Position numbers and translations under genes: made by a program. A stretch of DNA of 64,000 nt from the NCBI GenBank assembly GCA_963762825.1, contig CAVXLZ010000002.1, positions 930,001 through 994,000 of the forward strand, written 5' to 3'. Below the pieces are notes generated by a model. That model saw only the letters and a program-made list of their open reading frames with translations, was not told where the DNA came from and made no database searches. Numbering within the stretch: position 1 is the stretch's first letter; the number at the start of each line of letters is the position of its first letter. Shown here piece after piece: positions 24,277 to 31,622 of this stretch. Source of the DNA: Miltoncostaea sp963762825. Its GTDB lineage: Bacteria; Actinomycetota; Thermoleophilia; Miltoncostaeales; Miltoncostaeaceae.

Positions 24277-25026
24277 ATGCCACCCTTGACAAGGGATCAG
24301 CTTGCCGCCCGCCGAGCGGGACGGCGACGCGGTCCCCTGCGGCGTGATCCGCGCGCGCTGGTGTCGGCCGCCATCCCCGTGGTGGTGGTGGCCGTGCTCG
24401 CCATCGTGCTCGGTGTGATGGGCAACGGGGCGGCCTCCGACGCCGGGCCACTGGCCTCGCCGGTCCCGTCTCCCGAGCTGGGCTCCGGCGCCCGCCCGCC
24501 CGAGCTCGTGATCGCGCGGGCCGAGGGCGTCGAGATCCACCTGCCGGTCGATCCGGAGCGCGTGACGGCCATCGCCTTCCATCCGATCGACGAACCCTCC
24601 GGCGTGGCTCTCGCCGCCTCCGGAACGGTGACGATCCACCAGTCCGACCCGCGCGGCCGGGTCGGTCCCACCACGGCCGGCCTCGATGTCGGCGCGCCGG
24701 CCGGCACAACGGTCTATGCGCCGGTCGACGGGACCATCGCGAGCGTCAGCGACTACATGGTCTCGGGGCGCATCGAGGGCTACGAGATCACCATCAACCC
24801 GGCGATCGCCGCCAGCGGTCTGGTCCTGCGGGTCACCCACCTGGGCGACCCGGCGGCGGGGGAGCGCCCGAGCGTGGGCACACCGGTCCGCGCCGGGGTC
24901 ACTCCCCTCGGCACGGTCCACGACTTCTCCGACACCCTGGAGCAGGAGCTCAGCCGGTTCACGTCCGATTCGGGCAATCACGTCGGGCTGTCGCTGGTCC
25001 GCGCCCAGGCGGCGCTCATCCTCTGA
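24277..25026 (+). CDS. Membrane-anchored M23/LytM-like domain protein, probably inactive
   Basis: 249 aa: a basic N-terminus, one membrane helix (about 28-48), a linker and a LytM-like barrel around 75-245. GLDVGAPAGTTVYAPVDGTIASV is the typical M23 strand pair, but the first zinc His (HxGxD) is replaced (TTAGLDV) and the HxH is reduced to LRVTHLG. So it likely binds rather than cuts peptidoglycan, as degenerate LytM proteins that regulate amidases do. Opposite orientation to the AI-2E gene. Confidence 0.65.
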   Translation: MPPLTRDQLAARRAGRRRGPLRRDPRALVSAAIPVVVVAVLAIVLGVMGNGAASDAGPLASPVPSPELGSGARPPELVIARAEGVEIHLPVDPERVTAIAFHPIDEPSGVALAASGTVTIHQSDPRGRVGPTTAGLDVGAPAGTTVYAPVDGTIASVSDYMVSGRIEGYEITINPAIAASGLVLRVTHLGDPAAGERPSVGTPVRAGVTPLGTVHDFSDTLEQELSRFTSDSGNHVGLSLVRAQAALIL

Positions 25027-25046
25027 GCGGTCCACCGCGGGCCGGG

Positions 25047-25052
25047 TAGGCT
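25047..25052 (+). promoter_or_regulatory. Leaderless -10 box (TAGGCT) for the YmdB-type gene
   Basis: Ends 7 nt before ATG 25060. Confidence 0.5.
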
Positions 25053-25059
25053 GGCCGCC

Positions 25060-25833
25060 ATGCGGGCGATGATGATCGGGGACGTGTTCGCGGGCGTGGG
25101 CATGCGCGCCCTGCTCGACCGGCTCCCGGAGCTTCGGGAGGCGCACCGCCCTGACGTCGTGGTCGTGAACTGCGAGAACGCGGCCGCGGGCGTCGGCACC
25201 TCGCCCCGCCAGGCGAAGGAGCTCCTCGATGCCGGGGTGGATGTGCTGACCGGTGGGAACCACACCCTGCACAAGCAGGAGATCCTCCCGATGCTCGAAG
25301 CGGAGCCGCGCATGCTGCGCCCGGCCAACATCGCCGTGCGCGCACCCGGGCGAGGCTTGGTCACGGTTGAGACGGCGGCCGGCCCGGTGAGCGTCATCAA
25401 CGTGATGGGGTCGGTCTTCCTGACCGCCGCGCAGAGCCCCTTCGCGGTGATCGACGACCTCGTGGAGCGGGCGCGCCGCTCCGCCGCCGTGGTGCTGGTC
25501 GACATGCACGCCGAGGCCACGAGCGAGAAGATCGCCCTCGCCCATCACCTCACCGGCCGTGTCACCGCAGTGGTGGGCACCCACACCCACGTGCAGACGG
25601 CCGATGCGCGGGTGCTCGGTGGCGCCACGGCCTACATCAGCGACCTCGGCATGACAGGGCCGCACGATTCGGTCATCGGCGTGCGCACCGAGATCGTCCT
25701 GCGGCGGTTCCTGAGCAACGCCTCCGGGCGCTTCGAGCCGGCCGAGGGAGGCGTGCTGGTGCAGGGCGCCGTCATCGACGCCGACGACGCCGGCGCTGCC
25801 ACCGCGATCGAGGCCTTCAGCATCGAGGGCTAG
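25060..25833 (+). CDS. YmdB-type metallophosphoesterase
   Basis: 257 aa, matching the TIGR00282/YmdB family of di-iron phosphodiesterases active on 2',3'-cyclic nucleotides. Metal-site motifs in order: MIGDVFAGVG, VNCENAAAG, TGGNHTLHK, DMHAEATSEK and GTHTHVQTAD, all intact. LGMTGPHDSVIGV near the C-terminus is also characteristic. YmdB relatives affect RNA turnover and biofilm/motility choices; the nearby diguanylate cyclase may be coincidence. Leaderless promoter box upstream. Confidence 0.92.
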   Translation: MRAMMIGDVFAGVGMRALLDRLPELREAHRPDVVVVNCENAAAGVGTSPRQAKELLDAGVDVLTGGNHTLHKQEILPMLEAEPRMLRPANIAVRAPGRGLVTVETAAGPVSVINVMGSVFLTAAQSPFAVIDDLVERARRSAAVVLVDMHAEATSEKIALAHHLTGRVTAVVGTHTHVQTADARVLGGATAYISDLGMTGPHDSVIGVRTEIVLRRFLSNASGRFEPAEGGVLVQGAVIDADDAGAATAIEAFSIEG

Positions 25834-25873
25834 TGTCCTTCGCCGTAGGCCTCGGGACGACGCGGGACACTAG
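25830..25873. terminator. Inverted repeat enclosing both convergent stop codons
   Basis: CTAGTGTCC at 25830-25838 pairs with GGACACTAG at 25865-25873, a 9-bp perfect stem with a 26-nt loop. The TAG stops of both the phosphodiesterase gene and the histidine kinase gene lie inside the arms. Probably a shared bidirectional terminator. Confidence 0.55.
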
Positions 25874-27255
25874 AGGGTCTTCGGTTCGCCGCCTCCGGTA
25901 ACCGCCGGAGGGAGCTCGACGATCATCCTCGCTCCCCCTCCCTCGCAGCCCTCCGCCCGGATCGAGCCGCCGTGGCGCTCCACGATGGCGTGGGTGATCG
26001 CCAGGCCGAGGCCGGCGCCTCCCGTACGCCGGTCGCGATCGGGCTGGAGGCGCACGAAGCGCTCGAAGATCCGATCCCGTTCCTCCTCCGCGATGCCCGG
26101 GCCGTCGTCGTCCACCGTGAGCCGGACGCGGTCGACGCCCTCGGCCAGCGTGACGACCACCTCGCGTCTCGCGTGGGCGGTGGCGTTGCCGAGCAGATTC
26201 CCGACCGCCCGCGCCAGCTCGCCCCGGTTGCCGCGGACCTGCCCGCCCGAGACCGCCGAGGAGTCGATCGTGACGGCCTCGTCCCGGTGGCGGGCGATCT
26301 CCTCCAGCACGATCTCGTCGAGATCGATCAGGGTCGTCTCCTGGTTCGACTCGCGCTCGCGCGCCAGGGCCAGGAGGTCCTCCACCAGGCTCTCCAGGCG
26401 GCTGATCTCGGCGAGCACCCTGCGCTCGGTCTCCTGCGGCCGCGCGCGGTCAGGTTGGCGCAGGTCCACCTCCAACTGCGAGCGGATCGCCGCCAGGGGG
26501 CTGCGCAGCTCGTGCGACGCGTCGCCCACGAAGCGCCGCTCGCGTCGGTAGGCGGCCTCCAGCCGTCCGAGCATCTCGTTCATCGTCTCCGAGAGGCGGT
26601 CGATCTCGTCGCCCGTCCCCGAGGGCGTCAGGCGGCGGTCGAGCTCGTCGGAGCCGATGGCGGCCACCTCGCGACGCGCGCGCTCGACGGAGCCAAGCGT
26701 GCGATGCACCGCGAGGTAGGTGGCGACCCCCGCCAGCGCCAGCACGACCGGCAGCGCAACGGCGAGGAGGCCCGTCAGCACCTCACGCGCGTCGCCGAGC
26801 GGCTCGAGTGTCTCGGCCACCAGCACGGTGGCCCTGCCGCCGGGGCCCTCGGCCCCCCGCGCGAGCACGAGGAAGGTGTCGTCGTCGACCGGGAGCCCCG
26901 CGACCTCGCGCGTCTCCTCCGCGCCGGCGGCCGGCACCAGGCGACTGATCGGCGGTTGGCCGGCGACGTTCGCGGTGGAGCCGAGGACGGTCCCGTCCAC
27001 CCCCACGATCTGGGCGATGGCCAGGTTCCGGCCGCTCCCCACGAGGCGCTCGGGAACGGCGCCCGCAGCGACCTGGGCGACCAACTCGTCGCTCCCGGCC
27101 CGGAGGCTCCGCTCGATCCGCTCGTGCAGGATCCGCTGCTGGACCACCACCGCGGCGACCCCGATCAGAACGAGCGCCAGCGCCAGCATCGCCACCGCGA
27201 CCCCGGTCACCCGTCCTCGGATGGTGCGGGGGCGCAGGCGATGGAGCGGTCTCAC
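25870..27255 (-). CDS. Sensor histidine kinase of OmpR-type two-component system
   Basis: 461 aa from GTG 27255, overlapping the regulator stop. TM1 about 16-39, an extracytoplasmic sensor of about 120 residues without a named fold, TM2 about 161-183, HAMP (184-237), HisKA with the phospho-accepting H248 (FVGDASHELRSPLAAI), then HATPase: N box GNLLGNATAHAR, G1 DDDGPGIAEEERDRIFERF, G2 GGAGLGLAI. It should phosphorylate the adjacent response regulator. Context with two export operons suggests an envelope or antibiotic signal. Confidence 0.92.
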   Translation of the reverse strand: MRPLHRLRPRTIRGRVTGVAVAMLALALVLIGVAAVVVQQRILHERIERSLRAGSDELVAQVAAGAVPERLVGSGRNLAIAQIVGVDGTVLGSTANVAGQPPISRLVPAAGAEETREVAGLPVDDDTFLVLARGAEGPGGRATVLVAETLEPLGDAREVLTGLLAVALPVVLALAGVATYLAVHRTLGSVERARREVAAIGSDELDRRLTPSGTGDEIDRLSETMNEMLGRLEAAYRRERRFVGDASHELRSPLAAIRSQLEVDLRQPDRARPQETERRVLAEISRLESLVEDLLALARERESNQETTLIDLDEIVLEEIARHRDEAVTIDSSAVSGGQVRGNRGELARAVGNLLGNATAHARREVVVTLAEGVDRVRLTVDDDGPGIAEEERDRIFERFVRLQPDRDRRTGGAGLGLAITHAIVERHGGSIRAEGCEGGGARMIVELPPAVTGGGEPKTL

Positions 27256-27968
27256 GCGCCGTCACCGGCCGAGATCCGGTAACCGCTGCCGCGCACCGTG
27301 GAGATCGACCCGCGCCCGAACGGCCGGTCGATCTTGTTGCGCAGTCGGCGGACGTAGACCTCGACGATGTTCGGGTCGCCCGAGAAGCCCATCTCCCACA
27401 CCTCCTCGAGGATCCGGGCCTTCGAGAGCACCCGCCCGGGCCTGCGGGCCAGGAACTCGAGGAGGTCGAACTCGCGGGCGGTCAACTCGATCTCGGTCTC
27501 GCCCCGGTGGCAGCGCCGGCCGAGGGGGTCGATCCGCAGGTCGCCGATCCGCCGCTCTCCGGCCTCGCGCTGATCCGTGCGGCGGAGCAGCGAGCGCAGG
27601 CGGGCGAGGAGCACCGGGTAGGCGAACGGCTTGGTGACGTAGTCGTCGGCGCCGGCGCTCAGCAGTCCCATCTCCGAGAGGTGACCGCTGCGGGCGGTCA
27701 GGACGAGGATCGGCGTCCAGTCTCCCCGGGCGCGCAGGCTGCGGCAGACCGTCGCGCCGTCGATGCCCGGGAGCATCAGATCGAGCACGATCACCCGGTA
27801 GCCGCCGTGGGCGGCCATCTCCAGCGCGGCGTTGCCGTCGCAGACGTGGTCCACACCGAAGCCCTCCCCGCGCAGACCGCGCGCGAGGGCGTCGGCGAGC
27901 CCCTGCTCGTCTTCCACGAGGAGGATCTGCGGGCCGGGGCCGGCCGCGCTCACCATTCCGGGAGGCAT
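27252..27968 (-). CDS. OmpR/PhoB-family response regulator
   Basis: 238 aa. Receiver domain (about 13-125) with phospho-acceptor D63 (VLDLMLPGIDG), acidic pocket VEDEQ, and the TKPFAYP lysine. Winged-helix DNA-binding domain from about 140 (LTAREFDLLEFLARRPGRVLSKARILEEVW, then EVYVRRLRNKIDRPFG). Family members bind as dimers to direct repeats about 11 bp apart, which is what the upstream region contains. ATG 27968 is supported by a TACCCT box 6 nt upstream. Confidence 0.93.
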   Translation of the reverse strand: MPPGMVSAAGPGPQILLVEDEQGLADALARGLRGEGFGVDHVCDGNAALEMAAHGGYRVIVLDLMLPGIDGATVCRSLRARGDWTPILVLTARSGHLSEMGLLSAGADDYVTKPFAYPVLLARLRSLLRRTDQREAGERRIGDLRIDPLGRRCHRGETEIELTAREFDLLEFLARRPGRVLSKARILEEVWEMGFSGDPNIVEVYVRRLRNKIDRPFGRGSISTVRGSGYRISAGDGA

Positions 27969-27974
27969 TCCTAG

Positions 27975-27980
27975 AGGGTA
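27975..27980 (-). promoter_or_regulatory. Leaderless -10 box (TACCCT) for the response regulator
   Basis: Ends 6 nt before ATG 27968; the box starts 29 nt from the proximal operator half, unlike the 10-nt spacing on the other side. Confidence 0.45.
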
Positions 27981-28009
27981 GGCCTCCGCGGCCGCGCCGG
28001 GGGCGGATG

Positions 28010-28061
28010 CTGAACGGGCGCTGAACCGCGGATCACCGGGCCCGGTTCAGCGCCCGTTCAG
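28010..28061. promoter_or_regulatory. Palindromic operator made of CTGAAC direct repeats
   Basis: CTGAACGGGCGCTGAACCG at 28010-28028 is perfectly inverted at 28043-28061, 14 nt apart. Each 19-nt arm holds two CTGAAC words with an 11-bp period, the binding format of OmpR/PhoB-type dimers. It lies between the response regulator gene and the ABC exporter operon. The right arm ends 10 nt before the TAGCCT box of the exporter, covering the -35 region as an activator would. Confidence 0.7.
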
Positions 28062-28071
28062 GCGACGCGCC

Positions 28072-28077
28072 TAGCCT
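28072..28077 (+). promoter_or_regulatory. -10 box (TAGCCT) of the ABC exporter operon
   Basis: Ends 7 nt before ATG 28085 (leaderless); 10 nt separate it from the operator's right arm. Confidence 0.55.
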
Positions 28078-28084
28078 CTGCGCC

Positions 28085-29089
28085 ATGGTCCTCACCTCTC
28101 CCGTCGCCGACGCCTCGCCGGGCACGGGCCCTCCACCGGCCGGAGCGGTCGTCTGGTGCGAGGGGCTCTCGCGCCGCTACGGAGCGGTCGAGGCCCTCAA
28201 CGGGCTCTCGCTGTCGGTCGACCCCGGAGAGGTGGTCGGCCTGCTCGGGCCGAACGGCGCCGGAAAGACCACGGCCATGAGGATCCTCACGACGATGCTC
28301 CCGCCCACCGCCGGCCGGTTCGCGATCGCCGGCCATCCGGGTGCCGACCGCACCGACATCCGCCGCCGCATCGGGGTCTTCCCCGAGAACAGCGGCTATC
28401 CCGACGTGCAGAGCGGGCGGGAGGTGCTCGAGTACCACGGGCGCCTCCACGGCCACGAGCGGCCGGCCGCGCGCGAGCGCGCGAGCGCGCTGCTCGTGGA
28501 GGTGGGCCTCGGCGACGCCGCCGACGCGCCGGTGCGCACCTACAGCCGCGGAATGCGTCAACGGCTGGGCCTCGCCCGAGCGCTGGTGAACGACCCGGCG
28601 GCGTTGTTCCTCGATGAGCCCACGCTCGGGCTCGACCCCGCCGGAAGGGCGCAGGTGCTGGAGATGATCGCCGTGGCCGCGCGGCGGCGACACGCCGGCG
28701 TCGTGGTGAGCACGCACCTCCTCGACGAGATCGAGCGGACCTGCGACCGGGCGGTGATCCTGAACCACGGCCGATTGATCGCCCAGGGGACGATCGAGGC
28801 GCTGCGGGCGCTCGGCGGATCGCCGCGGGGCGTCCGCCTCGAGGTGGCCGGCGATCCGGAGGCGGCCGTGCGGGTACTCGCAGCCCACCGCGCGGTCGGC
28901 GGGCTCGAGCGCGATGGCGCGGTGCGCGGTGGCCTCGACGTGACGATCCGCCCCGGCGTGGAGATGGACGGGGCATCGGCCGAGATCCTCGGAGCACTGC
29001 TCCGCGCGCGTGTCGTGGTGCGCTCCTTCGGCGTGGAGACCCCAAGCCTCGAGAGCGCGTTCCTCGCGCTGACGGCGGAGGGACGATGA
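28085..29089 (+). CDS. ABC transporter ATP-binding protein of regulated exporter
   Basis: 334 aa. Walker A GPNGAGKTT (55-63), signature YSRGMRQRLGLA, Walker B LFLDEPTLGLDP, H-loop VVVSTHLLDE. A C-terminal domain of about 90 residues (PRGVRLEVAGDPEAAVRV to SLESAFLALT) is typical of CcmA/DrrA-type exporter ATPases. An N-terminal extension of about 20 residues precedes the fold. Overlaps the permease gene (ATGA). Confidence 0.92.
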   Translation: MVLTSPVADASPGTGPPPAGAVVWCEGLSRRYGAVEALNGLSLSVDPGEVVGLLGPNGAGKTTAMRILTTMLPPTAGRFAIAGHPGADRTDIRRRIGVFPENSGYPDVQSGREVLEYHGRLHGHERPAARERASALLVEVGLGDAADAPVRTYSRGMRQRLGLARALVNDPAALFLDEPTLGLDPAGRAQVLEMIAVAARRRHAGVVVSTHLLDEIERTCDRAVILNHGRLIAQGTIEALRALGGSPRGVRLEVAGDPEAAVRVLAAHRAVGGLERDGAVRGGLDVTIRPGVEMDGASAEILGALLRARVVVRSFGVETPSLESAFLALTAEGR

Positions 29090-29898
29090 GCACCGCCGCC
29101 GCCCAAGCACCTCTCGCGCGCCCCCGCTCGGCCTGGCGGGTCGTGGCCGGGCGGGAGCTCGCCGACCTGTGGCTCGGCGGCCGGGCGCTGATTCTGATCC
29201 TGGTGGGCACGACGATCCTGAGTGCCATCACCTACCTCGCCGCGAGCAACGCGGAGCTGAACCTGCTCGACGCGAAGGAGGCGGTCAGCCTGATCGTGCA
29301 GGTCGCGATCGTCCTCGGCGGCGTCCTCGCCCTGATCGTGGCCGCCGACAGCGTGAGCGGTGAGCGCGAGCGCCGCACCCTCGAGCCCCTGCTCCTCGCC
29401 CCGGTCGCCCGGCGCGACATCCTCGCGGGGAAGCTCGTCGCTGCCCTCTCCCTCTGGGTCGCGGTCCTCGTGGTGAGCGTGCCCTACGTGGTCGTGGTGG
29501 CGGCCGGCCCGAACGTCGTCGGTCCCGCGCTCGGCGCGCTGGTCGTGTTCGGAACGCTCCTCGCGATCCTTCTCGCGTGCTTCGGGCTGGTCGTGAGCGG
29601 GCTCTCGGCCACCAACCGCATCAGCCTGGCGGCGTCGCTCCTCACCGTGCTGGTGCTCGCGGCGCCGGCCCAGGTCCCCGGCGTCGCCACCCGCGGTCCG
29701 GTGGGCGACGCCATCCTCCACGCGATTCCGGTGAGCGCGACCCTGCGGGCAGTTCCCGAGCTGGTCGTCACCGGCAACTCCTTCGCCGAAGTGGTCCCGT
29801 GGTTGATCTCGCCGCTCGCCTGCGCCCTGGCGGGCCTGCTCGTGGTCGGGGCGCTGGCCGGCCGGCTGATGATCCTCGACCGTGGGGCAACGCGATGA
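29086..29898 (+). CDS. ABC-2 family permease
   Basis: 270 aa, six helices (about 33-53, 65-88, 110-135, 140-165, 175-195, 235-258). SGERERRTLEPLLLAPVARRDILAGK between the second and third helices is the amphipathic coupling segment of ABC-2/NatB-like permeases. Partner of the ATPase upstream, stop overlapping the next gene by 4 nt. Substrate unknown. Confidence 0.88.
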   Translation: MSTAAAQAPLARPRSAWRVVAGRELADLWLGGRALILILVGTTILSAITYLAASNAELNLLDAKEAVSLIVQVAIVLGGVLALIVAADSVSGERERRTLEPLLLAPVARRDILAGKLVAALSLWVAVLVVSVPYVVVVAAGPNVVGPALGALVVFGTLLAILLACFGLVVSGLSATNRISLAASLLTVLVLAAPAQVPGVATRGPVGDAILHAIPVSATLRAVPELVVTGNSFAEVVPWLISPLACALAGLLVVGALAGRLMILDRGATR

Positions 29899-30443
29899 GC
29901 CGGTCGCTCCGCAGGACGGTGGTGGTCCTCGCCGTGGCCCTCCTCGGCATCGCGACGTCGTCGGCGGCGGGGTCCGGGGGCGACATCTCGGTCACCCTCG
30001 ACCGCACCGATCAGAGCGCCCGGGTGGGGAGTGCCTTCACCCTCTCGGCGACCGTCGCCAACAGCGGCCCGGTGAACACGCCCCCGCTCACCGTCCACCT
30101 CGAGATCATCGACCCGACCCGGGCCGGCAGCGTGGACGCCGAGGACTGGGTGCGCGACCTCAACATCGCAGTGCCGGTGGTGGAGGCGGGGAGCGAGCAG
30201 CGGGTCTCGTGGGATCTGGTCCCGATCGCCCCGGGCCGCTTCACGGTCTACGTCGTCGCGGTTCCCGAATCATCGTCGCGCCGGGGGGGCGAGACGGTGG
30301 CGACGGGGGCATCCGCCGCCGTGGCGGTGGCGGATGCGCGGACGCTGAACGCGGGCGGCGCACTGCCCGTCGCCGTGATCACGCCGCTGTTGGTGCTCGG
30401 CGCGCTCGGCGTCGCGCGCATCCGCCACCGCACCCGTCGCTAA
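29895..30443 (+). CDS. Secreted or membrane-anchored CARDB-like protein
   Basis: 182 aa: signal peptide (about 1-27, LRRTVVVLAVALLGIATSSAAG), one Ig-like beta domain (about 30-140; ARVGSAFTLSATVANSGPVNTPPLTV resembles CARDB/DUF11 folds), then a hydrophobic segment near 155-173 and an RHRTRR tail, as in a surface protein held by a C-terminal helix. As the third gene of the exporter operon it may be an extracytoplasmic accessory. Its TAA overlaps the stop of the convergent gene. Confidence 0.7.
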   Translation: MSRSLRRTVVVLAVALLGIATSSAAGSGGDISVTLDRTDQSARVGSAFTLSATVANSGPVNTPPLTVHLEIIDPTRAGSVDAEDWVRDLNIAVPVVEAGSEQRVSWDLVPIAPGRFTVYVVAVPESSSRRGGETVATGASAAVAVADARTLNAGGALPVAVITPLLVLGALGVARIRHRTRR

Positions 30444-31564
30444 CGGCGGACGAGATCCAGGGTGCGGGTGCCGGCGCACCTGGCCTTCGAGAAGGACAGC
30501 GCCGCCTTGCCGCGGAAGCGGCCGTTGCGCAGCTTGCCGGTGAGGAGGAAGCGCGTCTTCGCGCCCTTGGTTTCGTAGAGCCCGACCACCGTGCCGTCGG
30601 GCGCGACGCGCACCGAGCGCAGGCCGCCGAAGCCGATCTGGACGCGGTTGTCCGCCGCGTTCGCGGAGGGGAAGCAGAACATGGTCACCGAGACACTGAG
30701 CCCGAGGATCTTCGTGCCCCGGCCGGCGACCCTGAACTTCAGCCGATGCCCCTTCTGGGCGCGGCGCACCCGGTAGGCGCCGTCATCGCGGGTCGAGGTC
30801 GCACGTGGTCCGCCTCGGCGGACCGTCAGCGTGCGCTGGGCCGCGATGAAGGTCCGGGTCCCCGCCACGATCTGCGCGCGCAGCCGCTGGCGGCCGGCCG
30901 GCAGCTTTGCGAGCAACTCGGTGCCCGAGCTGCTGAAGGCCTTGGTGTCGAGGGTCTTCCAGCGCTTGCCCACCCGGCGCTGCAGCGCCACGTTCGCACC
31001 ACCCAGCGTCGCCTTGGAGGTGAGCGTGAAGAGGCTGAGGTAGCCGGAGTAGGGACGCGCGGGCGCCTTCAGGGTCGCCTTCACCCGGACCGGCGTGATG
31101 ACGAGCGACTGCACGGGGGCGAGCTCCTGCTGATTGCCACCGCAGCCGTTGCAGAACCGCGAGACCTGCCAGTAGATCGTGCCGCCCACGATCTCGGGCG
31201 AGTTGCCGCCGTCGTCCGTGTCGAGCAGCGACGTGCAGGTGGTGCCGTCCGGATTGAGCCGCGCGCTGCTCTCCCCGTCGAAGCCCGCTTCCAGGCGCCC
31301 GTCCGCGCCGAGGGCGGGGCTGTACGAGAACCGGACGTCGTAGTCCTCGTAGTCGCCCCTCTGCGTGATGGTCACCCCGCCGCCGGAGAAGACGGCGATC
31401 ACGTACGCCGGGCACTCGAAGGTCACCGGGACCCCGGCTGGATCGCCCCCCACGACGCCCCCGTTCGCGGGGCTGAGAGGGACGATCGGCGGGTCGCCGG
31501 GCATCGCCAGCGCCGGGCTGCAGATGCCGAGCGTCACGGCGAGCGCGGTCATGAGGAACCTCAC
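30440..31564 (-). CDS. Secreted protein, unknown function
   Basis: 374 aa from GTG 31564. Signal peptide (MRFLMTALAVTLGICSPALA). The mature part is strand-rich with cysteine pairs (FECPAY, TTCTSLL, RFCNGCGGN, TMFCFPS, KARCAGT) that suggest disulfides. The middle (KATLGGANVALQRRVGKRWKTL) looks like an Ig/Big-type module found in actinobacterial surface proteins; the C-terminal 80 residues form another beta domain. No catalytic motif. Own leaderless promoter, so separate from the ABC operon behind it. Confidence 0.7.
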   Translation of the reverse strand: MRFLMTALAVTLGICSPALAMPGDPPIVPLSPANGGVVGGDPAGVPVTFECPAYVIAVFSGGGVTITQRGDYEDYDVRFSYSPALGADGRLEAGFDGESSARLNPDGTTCTSLLDTDDGGNSPEIVGGTIYWQVSRFCNGCGGNQQELAPVQSLVITPVRVKATLKAPARPYSGYLSLFTLTSKATLGGANVALQRRVGKRWKTLDTKAFSSSGTELLAKLPAGRQRLRAQIVAGTRTFIAAQRTLTVRRGGPRATSTRDDGAYRVRRAQKGHRLKFRVAGRGTKILGLSVSVTMFCFPSANAADNRVQIGFGGLRSVRVAPDGTVVGLYETKGAKTRFLLTGKLRNGRFRGKAALSFSKARCAGTRTLDLVRR

Positions 31565-31571
31565 GGCGCCG

Positions 31572-31577
31572 ACCCTA
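31572..31577 (-). promoter_or_regulatory. Leaderless -10 box (TAGGGT)
   Basis: Ends 7 nt before GTG 31564 and supports that start over the upstream ATG at 31582. Confidence 0.5.
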
Positions 31578-31622
31578 CCCACCTCTCACCGGCGCGGTCC
31601 ACTGGCCGTAGGTAGAGGGTGC

